From contig JAQBVM010000008.1 in the NCBI GenBank assembly GCA_027623095.1, forward strand, positions 1 to 49,699: a stretch of 49,699 nucleotides of DNA. The letters run 5' to 3'. The notes below the pieces were generated by a model, which saw only the letters and a program-made list of their open reading frames with translations, ran no database searches and was not told the DNA's origin. This stretch comes from Verrucomicrobiota bacterium (GTDB lineage Bacteria; Verrucomicrobiota; Verrucomicrobiia; Limisphaerales; SIBE01). Position 1 is the first letter of the stretch. Each line of letters begins with the position of its first letter. The translations under genes and the position numbers were made by a program. Shown here in pieces: positions 9,301 through 16,886 of the stretch.

Positions 9301-12300
9301 ACGCAAAAGTTTTGGCATGTGGAATACGAAACCGTTAGCCAAGGCGCTCTGAATCGGCTTGTGATGTGGAGTGCGACGCATGGCGTTGCGGCGGGCGCGT
9401 TCGGAAACCTGGTTAAGACGACAAGCTCGGGCGACGGTTGGACACCAATTGCCGCGCCCGGCATTCACCTTAACGATCTCGCGGCGAACACAGCGATCGG
9501 CTCAACCCGCAAGATTTGGGCGGCGGGGGATTCGGGGTTCGTCCTAGAAACAAGCGATCCGAACCTGGCCAAATGGCGGCGAGTCGTTCATTCCGCCGTC
9601 GCGTTCGGCGGCGCCAATTGGCGGGGAGTTGCAGTGCGTGACACGGTTTCTGGTTTTATCGCCCTGGCCGGAAGGCAGGGCGATATCAGCCGCGGCACGA
9701 TCGTGATGCAAACTGCGGCTGATCAGTTTACCACGCTGAACTTGGGGAATGTTGCCGGCCTCAACGACATTTCATTTGCAACCAGCGCAATCGGTGTCGC
9801 CGTGGGCGATTTGGGGACTATCTTGCGGACGACAGACGGCGGAACCACCTGGACACGCGTTTCTCTGCCGGTAATCCCGGCTTCGGGTTTCAATCTTCAT
9901 AGCGTGGATTTCGGCGCCAGCGGCGTTTGCCTGGCTGCGGGAGATTTTGGCGCCATTTGGCGGAGTTCAAATTCTGGCGCCTCGTTTACTCTGGTGAACA
10001 ATCCCTCCGTCACCGCGGCGCTGCGTGAGGTTTGGATTGAGGGAAGCCTGGGTTTGATCGCCGGCGACAACCAAACTTTTCTGTTCAGCAACAATTCGGG
10101 GCGAACCTGGACTCAAGAGAATATCGGACTGCCGGGAACGGGAAATTACCTTGGTGTTTCACGGATCGGAACCGATTTTCGCATTGCGACTTCGCGAGGC
10201 GAAATCCTGCGCCGTCCCTCCTCTCCACCCGCAGGGCCGATTGCCGGTCTTTCCCGGGAATTTATCGACTTCGGAACCGTGCCGTTGGGAGGCCGGAGTG
10301 TTCAGACCTTGACTGTTTTCAATCGGGGCACCCGGACTTTAAAGATCGACGGCGTGAGCGCGGGCCGGTCGGACCTTTTTGTCAGCGAATCGTCCTTCGA
10401 GATTCAACCGGGCCAGAGCCGCTTGCTGCGGCTCATTTTCCAGCCAGTTTCGCCGGTAAATCCAGCACCCTTCGAACCCAATGGAGTGATTTCGCTCCAG
10501 TCAAGCCAATTGACCTCGCCGCTTTCCGTTGCTCTGCGCTTGCGTTCCCAACGCTCGCATTGGGTGCCGCGCCCAACCGGAGTGAACGTGGATCTTATCG
10601 ATCTGCATTTCGTGAGCGAAACGTTTGGTTTCGCCCTGCACGAGGGCGGTTTGCTCCGGACCTTCGACGGCGGCGAGACTTGGTTTCCGGTCACGACACT
10701 GAATCCGCCCGGTCCTTTGCGCGCGCTTCACGTGACGGCTCCTCCCAACCAAAGCATCACCATCTGGGTCGCGGGCGGCCAATCGACCAGCCCGTTCATC
10801 ATGAGATCGACAACTTTCGGATCCAGTTGGCAGACCGTGCCCATTGAATCGCCGATCACCGGACATGTTGTCGATTTGCGGTTTGAATCAGTCGAGCACG
10901 TCAACGGGTACGCCGTCACCGCGTTCTACGACGGAGGCGGTGTGAATCGCCGCAAGGGCACGATTCTCCGGTATGTTCCCAACGAACAGGTCTGGCGAGG
11001 CATCGCCTCGATACCCGCTACGTTCAATAGCGGGGGCACTCTCGATGCCTACTCCGGCAACCGATATTACGCTTCGTCCGGGGGCGAGTTGTTCCGGGGC
11101 ATCGGGAACGTCGCCGACTCTCTCTTCAATCTTGGAGGCGTGTTCCCGATCTACGATATTCATGTTCGCGACCTCACTGCGGGCTGGCTTTCTGGCGAGA
11201 ATGGACTGCTCCTCAGGTCTTCAGGAAATCACTTTTCCAATGTCCAGTGGGAATCGGTCGATCTGTTTACATCGGGACGAGTCACCAGCCTGCACTTCGC
11301 GAATCGAACCACGGGTTGGTGCGTTGCCAGCGGCGGCAATCTCGGTCCCAGTTCCGCTATTTTCAAAACTCAGGACGGAGGTGTGGTTTGGACCGAAGAA
11401 CTGGTTACTCGCAGTCCGATTCGGAGAGTCTTTGCCTTCGGCAACGCCGCTTTTGCCGTGGGTCCGAACGGCTCTTTCTGGCGTCTGGACTCGAACTATG
11501 CCGCGCCGCCAATCGGAATGTTGAACGCGCCATTTCAAGTTCGTTTCAACGACGAAAGCGTCGGCGCGGCGCAAAGGATCGAAGTGCGGAACATCGGCAA
11601 TGCGGATTTGAAACTTTCCCAGATCCGTGTGGAGGATCGATCCTCGAACGGCGCGTTTGCCCTGGAGAGCTCACCCCTCTCAAAATTGGCGCCGGGTCAA
11701 ACAACGACCGTGGGTGTCCGGTTCGATCCCGATGTTCCAGGAACGTTCCGAGGTGAACTGATTCTTCTAACCGATGGAATCGAACCGAGCGTTCGGGTTG
11801 CCCTGGAAGGTGTCCGCACGCTCGCGCAACAAGCTGTGGTTTTTGAAACAATCCCAGCCGGACTCATGCTTGACATCGACGGCCAATCTTACTCCACGCC
11901 GGTTGCTTTTACGGTGACGGACAGTCCGAGCCGCCCCGATCATTGGCTGCCTAATTCGGTTCATACGATCGCCGCGCCCAGGCAGCAAACGCGGGAGGGT
12001 CTGGCTTACGGATTCGCATCATGGTCGCCGACAAATGATCGCGCGTTCGAGTGGAGGACGGTTGAAACCGGGAACGGACCGGCTCGATTTGCAGCGTCCT
12101 ATGTTCGCACAGTGGACTTGGCTCAAGCAAGACGGGCGAGTTCTTCGGAGCGAATGCGCAACATTCAGCTTGCCGCCGCAACGCCCAGCGTTCCCAACGA
12201 TGTTCCCCAGGGACCGTGGATCCGGTTGTCCAATGGACACCTGGCGGTCCCGTTGCTGGGCAATTTGGATTTACTGGGCAACGCGTTTATCAGCCTTAAT

Positions 12301-13536
12301 CGAATCCGGGCTTCGTTGAGCGCCGGTGAAATGCGCTTTCCCGACATAGCCGGCACAACGCCGTTGTTTCACGCAACGGCTGGCAGTTGGAACCTCGATT
12401 ACCAACTCAACAGTTTCCTCCGTCTCAACGCGCGTTCGCCCGGGGTTTCCGTTCTCAACAATCAATTGAGCCCGCCCACGGATTTCAATCTGTTGATCCA
12501 AGGCACAGACAATTTCCAAGTTTCCTTCGCTAACACTTCGATTATTCCGCTGGTTCCCGGCATGGTCGAGCTCGGGCCCGGCAACGTGAGCCTAAGCCGC
12601 GATCCACTCCTTCAACTGACTGTGAACGGTGAACTCCGCGCCATTCGAACCCCGAATAACGCCTGGGCTTATCGCAAGCCTGTGACCCTGGCCTTGAGGG
12701 AAATCCGCGAGCCCATCGTGATTTCGGGCAGCCAATTGCCGGCTTCGTTGTTCCGGAACGATTTTGTGGACCTTCGAACCGATGCCAACTCGCGGATGGT
12801 GATCGATGCGGGTTCGGACGGCGTGTTTGGCTTCCGAGTGGAACGCCTTCGAGCCGTCGCGTTCGGTCACACCTTCGTCAATCTGAGTGGCATCGCCGCC
12901 AACGGTGTGCTGCGTTTTGCCGCTGAGTCAACCGCGAGCCCCTACCGGCTCGCTTTTGGGCCGTTTGAATTGAAGACCGACTTGAACACCGAGTTTCTTT
13001 GGAATGCCCGCTCCGCTCAAATTCGCGTGGAATTGCCTTCCAGCACTCTGAATATTCCCGGGCTCAACGGATGGCCGCAGGACACAATCGGGTTTCCCAA
13101 GATTGAAATCGATGCCGGCGGTTACTTCGACAGGACGATTCCTTTGCCGGCCATTTCGTTCCGGGACCTCGCTCTGGGCGGCCAGAACGATGAGTTGAAA
13201 AACTTCGTTCGGTTTTTCAATCGTCCCGCTGGCCTCGGATTGGAACTGCAAAGCCAGCAGGATTTCATCGGGATGGAAATGCAATTCGCCTTGAACGTTG
13301 GTTCCAATCGAAAGCTGACCGGCAGCATGGAAGGCAGTTTCTTGGGTGTCTGCGACATGGCTTTGCAATACGACGATAACTGGCCGCTGCCGTACCAATT
13401 CCGGGGCCTGGTCAACTGTTTGGGGCTCTCCTATGGCGTGTATTACGGATCAGGTGGCGCCCGCTCCTGCCAACTGGTTTGCTCGCAAGGCCAGAGTCTC
13501 GCAGATTGCATCGAACTTTTCTGCGTCACGCCATGA
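6325..13536 (+). CDS. Giant secreted protein, C-terminal piece: ASH and propeller domains
   Basis: This 2,403-residue frame lies in the same phase as the preceding one, separated only by a TAG and 45 bases that also read as protein (IRPGNRGQGLPSRLDVLL). In order, it has beta-rich repeats at residues 1-780. Next come two ASH/choice-of-anchor-D-type immunoglobulin-like domains (about 788-992; VNLGSTKIGQ...FRLTNTG, then FGQVPAGG...LLSNLGTAPLRID). A Ycf48/BNR-like beta propeller follows at about 995-1297 (VGDLGTILRTTDGGTTWTRV), then a third ASH domain (1305-1409), a second propeller (1412-1725) and a fourth ASH domain (1728-1830). The end, 1960-2403, is again beta-rich and finishes with a Cys-rich tail. 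These domains are known for binding and scaffolding rather than catalysis; the ligand is unknown. Confidence 0.8.
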   Translation: MLLAAMENNFLSNPLWKGSSEDLPRIFPDGSPERQSLQGLSFGKDYFPHGGILGAARIGMPAVIVDALPDDFWTMVDPNTDFFGRLGAAGSLISNHVLAMSEVGSMAYYVPAPNPPLAFFTTEQGLSGPRGLIDAISTFDPANPDGLSLYPFEAGFLKGYMEGRLLGIPISRADIEAIPSDPQTGTDSHFRVSTGIPEGSWIAAFLESAELVFEIRQSPPRTIQDRFTALETQFKEVDAIVRELRAAQNFTESNQRIEAFLDELQDCLAKDLPKLSLEASVNNLRVPAPLDQLLVAANANARLVAYSPRFEPEFAGDGPLALARQNGGIALKGNFRFGNLITVDNAELAVFPEGALNLPSLAGRFEVPNVTVAPGIVFTDNLLDFNSQPESGAPFLNMAGKLIPFNIGLLQVAPLQTGANRLAGSLSMISNADGLPKTTLSVDPARVTLPVFGDDLRMEIHGAETNAPFTFSTSENWEAVITVQGDLELRDLLTGTTVLRVSPSSERFAMNLSGTGVSKASIELEIPLGTRATVFPGNAALQTSLTLGAAQGSRATLAVSTDGSFALNAVLAQPLTLAGLPITGIESQATVQINPNGALLTGMLAGDDSGVSAQGTILINRNGIALSGQATIPPIQHDFLTITGANGGNIEVTVDSTGIHVPSGALLSYGITDSTTLVLRQFDIANNGDFNAAVSGSYGIAGFYRIDSGAQRLVRRDGVVTLELEGAQAVMFPDHPRFEQAIPKSFDRLVVDSAGRFYLDLGSLNRFTLPGFIESQGRLELGFEPSPRTTLVQLSSTRVNLGSTKIGQVAQGAFRLTNTGQTAVVVAAALTGNQAFTIAPANTSLAPGEIQEFSIQFVPIQAGSQSASVSLTYSGQAPPRFVTLTGAGQSFPIYHQSVEQLAFGQVPAGGGDLKTILLSNLGTAPLRIDSITTASPFTVLTSEAQIQPGDSRLLLVSFVAPNSPGPVTGKIQLTTNDERNNGRFEIPLAAEVTQKFWHVEYETVSQGALNRLVMWSATHGVAAGAFGNLVKTTSSGDGWTPIAAPGIHLNDLAANTAIGSTRKIWAAGDSGFVLETSDPNLAKWRRVVHSAVAFGGANWRGVAVRDTVSGFIALAGRQGDISRGTIVMQTAADQFTTLNLGNVAGLNDISFATSAIGVAVGDLGTILRTTDGGTTWTRVSLPVIPASGFNLHSVDFGASGVCLAAGDFGAIWRSSNSGASFTLVNNPSVTAALREVWIEGSLGLIAGDNQTFLFSNNSGRTWTQENIGLPGTGNYLGVSRIGTDFRIATSRGEILRRPSSPPAGPIAGLSREFIDFGTVPLGGRSVQTLTVFNRGTRTLKIDGVSAGRSDLFVSESSFEIQPGQSRLLRLIFQPVSPVNPAPFEPNGVISLQSSQLTSPLSVALRLRSQRSHWVPRPTGVNVDLIDLHFVSETFGFALHEGGLLRTFDGGETWFPVTTLNPPGPLRALHVTAPPNQSITIWVAGGQSTSPFIMRSTTFGSSWQTVPIESPITGHVVDLRFESVEHVNGYAVTAFYDGGGVNRRKGTILRYVPNEQVWRGIASIPATFNSGGTLDAYSGNRYYASSGGELFRGIGNVADSLFNLGGVFPIYDIHVRDLTAGWLSGENGLLLRSSGNHFSNVQWESVDLFTSGRVTSLHFANRTTGWCVASGGNLGPSSAIFKTQDGGVVWTEELVTRSPIRRVFAFGNAAFAVGPNGSFWRLDSNYAAPPIGMLNAPFQVRFNDESVGAAQRIEVRNIGNADLKLSQIRVEDRSSNGAFALESSPLSKLAPGQTTTVGVRFDPDVPGTFRGELILLTDGIEPSVRVALEGVRTLAQQAVVFETIPAGLMLDIDGQSYSTPVAFTVTDSPSRPDHWLPNSVHTIAAPRQQTREGLAYGFASWSPTNDRAFEWRTVETGNGPARFAASYVRTVDLAQARRASSSERMRNIQLAAATPSVPNDVPQGPWIRLSNGHLAVPLLGNLDLLGNAFISLNRIRASLSAGEMRFPDIAGTTPLFHATAGSWNLDYQLNSFLRLNARSPGVSVLNNQLSPPTDFNLLIQGTDNFQVSFANTSIIPLVPGMVELGPGNVSLSRDPLLQLTVNGELRAIRTPNNAWAYRKPVTLALREIREPIVISGSQLPASLFRNDFVDLRTDANSRMVIDAGSDGVFGFRVERLRAVAFGHTFVNLSGIAANGVLRFAAESTASPYRLAFGPFELKTDLNTEFLWNARSAQIRVELPSSTLNIPGLNGWPQDTIGFPKIEIDAGGYFDRTIPLPAISFRDLALGGQNDELKNFVRFFNRPAGLGLELQSQQDFIGMEMQFALNVGSNRKLTGSMEGSFLGVCDMALQYDDNWPLPYQFRGLVNCLGLSYGVYYGSGGARSCQLVCSQGQSLADCIELFCVTP

Positions 13537-13689
13537 CCTGGAAAATCGAACCCTTTCCAAATTCGCATCGATTGTTTGGCGGGGTTCACGACCCGCGACC
13601 TTCGTCGAAGTCGATTCGACGAGAATCAAGGCGTATCCCATTCTAATTTTCGCAGAGTGGCGGATTCCCCTTTCCCCTTCCTCTTCGGT
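13537..13689. other. Gap between convergent genes with small hairpin
   Basis: This gap separates the end of the giant gene from the convergent oxidoreductase. It contains the perfect inverted repeat TCGTCGAA / TTCGACGA at 13602-13609 and 13615-13622 with a five-base loop. No T run follows on either strand, so a rho-independent terminator is not supported; the hairpin may still mark transcript ends. Confidence 0.25.
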
Positions 13690-15009
13690 TCATGAAGGCA
13701 GTTTCCAGGGTGCTCGGTGCGGCACATCCAACCAGGCGGCATTGCCTGTGTTGCCGACGAAAGTCTCCGTTTGTGGATTCCATTTCATTTTCTCGTGATG
13801 GTAGTAGGCCAGATTTACGAGATGACAAACAGAGACGGTTCTTGCTCCGACCTCGACATCGCAGATGGGGCGCTTTCGGGTTCTTATTGCAGAGAGCCAA
13901 TCGCCGATGTGATCGGGGCTGGAATAGAGGCGGACCTTTGCATCCGCCAAGTACTCGCGTTCGACAGCAGTCAGGTCGCCCCTTGACTCGGCCTTCTTCT
14001 GATCTCCGATCCAAAATTCGAATTTGCCGCGGTTCACATTTACCTTTCCGCCTGCGCCATTGAAGGTGATGCCATTGCCGTTGTCGTGATTGACCTCAAC
14101 GCCGTCATCATAGATCAGTTTCACACCATGATCAGCGTTTGAAGCCGCCGCCGGAATGATCTCCACGGGACCGCTTTGATCCCGGCCGAGTCCCCATTGT
14201 GCGATGTCGAAATGATGGGCTCCCCAATCGGTAACGCCTCCCCCGCCGTACTCGCGATAGTTTCTCCAGGCTGGGAAATGATCATGCACGCCTCGAGGAC
14301 TGAGCACTTCATTATAGGCGCGTTCGGGCGCCGGTCCGAGCCACATATTCCAGTCCAATCCAGGCTCAATTTCCTGTGCCGGAAGGTCGCACCATATTGC
14401 GGAACCCCCGACACCGACATTGACCGAGGTAATCTTCCCGATGCGGCCGTTGCGAACCAGCTCGCAGGCGATGCGAAACTCGCTCGATGATCGTTGCATG
14501 CTTCCCGTCTGAAAAATGCGATCGTTCTTGCGCACCGCGTTCACCATTGCGCGCGCCTGATGAATTGACTGGCTGAGAGGTTTTTCGCAGTAGATGTCTT
14601 TTCCGGCATTGGCGGCCGAAATCGCGATGATCGCATGCCAGTGGTCCGGCGTCGCGATCACCACCGCATCAATGTCTTTCCGTTGAAGGAGTTCTCGGAA
14701 GTCCTTGTAGGCATCGCATCCTTTAGAGGAACCGGCACCCGATTTCTTTGCATAATTTTCGTTGACCGTTTTTTGGGCGTTTTCACGCCGGGTCGTATCG
14801 ACCTCGCAGACCGCCACCACTTGTGTTTCTTTTCTCTGAAGCATATTGCGCATCAGATAGCCGTTCTGTTTGCCTACGCCGATGAAGCCGAGTGTGATTC
14901 GTTCGCTTGCGGGAGTTTCGGCGGACCAAACACGCGAAGGCAGAATGAATGGCGCGCTTACGGCAGCAACGGCGGATTTGATGAACTTGCGTCGATTTGG
15001 ATTCTTCAT
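13690..15009 (-). CDS. Gfo/Idh/MocA family oxidoreductase, TAT-exported
   Basis: A 439-residue NAD(P)-dependent oxidoreductase of the Gfo/Idh/MocA family. I start it at ATG 15009 because the twin-arginine signal (NRRKFIKSAVAA, residues 5-16) follows at once, with a weak GGGAGA ten bases upstream; an open frame extends further upstream but is basic and unlike the family. After the signal peptide comes the Rossmann motif GFIGVGKQNG (about 40-49), then the family EKP motif (IYCEKPLSQS). The C-terminal part has the usual alpha/beta domain and ends in WLDVPHRAPWKLPS. Family members typically oxidise or reduce sugars or sugar derivatives. It is divergently arranged with a secreted sulfatase, which suggests periplasmic handling of sulfated or modified sugars. 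The substrate cannot be told from sequence. Confidence 0.9.
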   Translation of the reverse strand: MKNPNRRKFIKSAVAAVSAPFILPSRVWSAETPASERITLGFIGVGKQNGYLMRNMLQRKETQVVAVCEVDTTRRENAQKTVNENYAKKSGAGSSKGCDAYKDFRELLQRKDIDAVVIATPDHWHAIIAISAANAGKDIYCEKPLSQSIHQARAMVNAVRKNDRIFQTGSMQRSSSEFRIACELVRNGRIGKITSVNVGVGGSAIWCDLPAQEIEPGLDWNMWLGPAPERAYNEVLSPRGVHDHFPAWRNYREYGGGGVTDWGAHHFDIAQWGLGRDQSGPVEIIPAAASNADHGVKLIYDDGVEVNHDNGNGITFNGAGGKVNVNRGKFEFWIGDQKKAESRGDLTAVEREYLADAKVRLYSSPDHIGDWLSAIRTRKRPICDVEVGARTVSVCHLVNLAYYHHEKMKWNPQTETFVGNTGNAAWLDVPHRAPWKLPS

Positions 15010-15186
15010 GCCTGGAAAATCTCCCTGATCTCGAGGTATTTCAAACATAATCTTTAGTCCAGATGCACGGGTTTGAGACGAGGAATCTTTTCTTGCTTCC
15101 TTAAGAGTGTTGATTAGCCTTCGAAAGAGTTCCGAGACCCAATTCGAATCTCTTTTCAATAAACACGCCCAAACCAGAATACCCGC
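15010..15186. promoter_or_regulatory. Divergent intergenic region, oxidoreductase/sulfatase
   Basis: The 177 bases between two diverging starts must hold promoters for both genes. I could not pick out a convincing -35/-10 pair or operator. The sequence is more A/T-rich than the flanking genes, especially just upstream of the sulfatase start. Confidence 0.35.
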
Positions 15187-16710
15187 ATGAAACGGTTCCC
15201 CTTGTTGATCCTTCTCGGCACCGGTTTCGCGATGCTCGGAGCGGCGCGCGCAGCTGAGCGAAATATTATTTTCTTCGTGACCGATGACGAAAGCCCGACC
15301 CTCGGCTGCTACGGTGATCCAGTCGCTGTGACACCGAATGTGGATCGTCTGGCGAAGGACGGTGTCGTGTTTCTGAATGCGTTTGCGACGACGGCGAGTT
15401 GCAGCGCGAGCCGATCCGTCATCCTGTCGGGTCTGCACAATCATAAAAACGGGCAATACGGCCACCAGCATCACTTCCACAAATTCGCGTCGTTCCAAAA
15501 TGTCGTCAGTCTTGCGTTGCCTCGCGTTCTCGCCAATGCCGGTTATCGAACGGCTCAGATTGGCAAATACCATGTGGCGCCGGAAGAAGTCTATCGCTTT
15601 GAAACGTACCTCCAGGGGAATTCGCGGAGTACCGTGGAGCTAGCGGAGAAGTGCCGCGCGTTTATTGGGGACGAGAAAGATTCGCGGCCTTTCTTTCTGT
15701 ATTTCGGCACAAGTGATCCGCATCGCGGTGGTGGAACCGATAATGGATCGCCTCTTGAGCTCAAACCGAATCTTTTTGGCAACAAGCCAGATCGAGGCTC
15801 ATTTCCGGGAATCTCCGAGGTGTTCTTCGATCCGGACCGTGTGCCGATTCCACCGTTTCTTCCGGACACCCCTGAAACCCGCTCCGAGCTCGCTCAGTAT
15901 TACCAGTCGTGCTCGCGCATCGACCAGGGTTTGGGCCGCTTGATCGAGATCCTGAAAAAGTACGGCCTTTATGACAAGACGTTGATTGTGTTCACGTCCG
16001 ATCACGGAATGGCGTTCTCGGGAGCGAAAACCACGGTTTACGAAGGGGGGCTTCGAGTGCCGTTTGTGGTGCGAAATCCTTACGAATCGAACCGCGGAAT
16101 TCGATCCAGCGCGCTGATAAGTCACATCGATATCACTCCGTCTCTGCTGGATTTTGGCGGAGGATTGGATCCGGCCACAAACGGTCCGAAGAATTGGGTT
16201 GATCCGGACAAGTATTGGAATCAGCGCGGCGAAGCGTTGAAGGAAAACCGCGACGGTGGCTATGATTTTCGCAGTTACCACGGCAAGTCCTGGATTTCAA
16301 TTCTTGGCAAGCCGAACGCCGAGCATTGGAATTCAGTTTTCGCGTCGCACACATTTCACGAAATTCAAATGTATTATCCGATGCGGGTAGTCCGAGACAA
16401 ACGCTTCAAGCTGATCTGGAACATTGCCTCTGGGTTGCCCTATCCGTTTGCGTCGGATCTTTGGGCAGCTTCGAGCTGGCAGGGGCAGTACAAGAAAGGC
16501 TTGAGCGCCCCTTATGGAAAGAAGACTGTCGGCCAGTACATTCATCGTCCGCCGTTCGAATTGTACGATATTTATTCCGATCCGAATGAGGGTGAGAATC
16601 TGGCATCACGACCGGAATTTCAGGAAGTTCTAAGGGAGTACCAACAAAAGTTGAAGGCATTTCAGAAAGAGATGGAAGACCCATGGATCATGAAGTGGGA
16701 ATATGAATAG
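15187..16710 (+). CDS. Secreted sulfatase (type I, formylglycine)
   Basis: A 507-residue arylsulfatase-family enzyme. Residues 1-23 form a signal peptide ending near ARA. The core starts with the metal-binding TDD at 32-34. The formylglycine consensus C-x-A-x-R is complete at residues 72-76 (CSASR), so the Cys would be converted by a formylglycine-generating enzyme or an anaerobic maturase encoded elsewhere. Later come the TSDHG metal/active-site stretch (FTSDHGMAFSG) and a C-terminal ELYDIYSDPNEGENLA pattern typical of verrucomicrobial and planctomycete sulfatases. Length fits family S1. It hydrolyses sulfate esters or N-sulfates of polysaccharides in the periplasm or outside; the exact substrate is not predictable. 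No Shine-Dalgarno is visible before the ATG. It is divergent from the TAT oxidoreductase, with a 177-base shared upstream region. Confidence 0.92.
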   Translation: MKRFPLLILLGTGFAMLGAARAAERNIIFFVTDDESPTLGCYGDPVAVTPNVDRLAKDGVVFLNAFATTASCSASRSVILSGLHNHKNGQYGHQHHFHKFASFQNVVSLALPRVLANAGYRTAQIGKYHVAPEEVYRFETYLQGNSRSTVELAEKCRAFIGDEKDSRPFFLYFGTSDPHRGGGTDNGSPLELKPNLFGNKPDRGSFPGISEVFFDPDRVPIPPFLPDTPETRSELAQYYQSCSRIDQGLGRLIEILKKYGLYDKTLIVFTSDHGMAFSGAKTTVYEGGLRVPFVVRNPYESNRGIRSSALISHIDITPSLLDFGGGLDPATNGPKNWVDPDKYWNQRGEALKENRDGGYDFRSYHGKSWISILGKPNAEHWNSVFASHTFHEIQMYYPMRVVRDKRFKLIWNIASGLPYPFASDLWAASSWQGQYKKGLSAPYGKKTVGQYIHRPPFELYDIYSDPNEGENLASRPEFQEVLREYQQKLKAFQKEMEDPWIMKWEYE

Positions 16711-16719
16711 GCCTCGGAA

Positions 16720-16854
16720 ATGGGAGGTCCGAACGCCGAGATATTGGCTGAGGAATCCGCCCGAAGCATTGTCGGGACCCTAGGGAGATTAACGATCGCG
16801 GATGCGGGGCAATTCCTCGGGCGCGATGGAAATCGCTCGGAGTACGTCTGGTGA
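16720..16854 (+). pseudogene. 3' remnant of a short-chain dehydrogenase
   Basis: A 44-codon open frame, too short for a whole gene, reads MGGPNAEILAEESARSIVGT, then LGRLTIADAGQFLGRDGN, and ends EYVW-stop. This matches the extreme C-terminus of short-chain dehydrogenases of the C-factor/CsgA-like type, which end ...DMGGPNA..s.EES..g....l..LT..dsG.F.dyDG..iPW. The catalytic and nucleotide-binding parts are absent upstream, where the intact sulfatase gene lies. I read it as the leftover 3' end of a deleted gene. The match is from memory of the family, not from a search. Confidence 0.6.
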
Positions 16855-16886
16855 TTCAATCATCACTGTGACATTCTCAAACGTCG

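Noticed and set aside
15010..15573. Upstream extension of the oxidoreductase frame (188 codons)
   Set aside because: The text is not protein-like, and the twin-arginine signal begins at ATG 15009.
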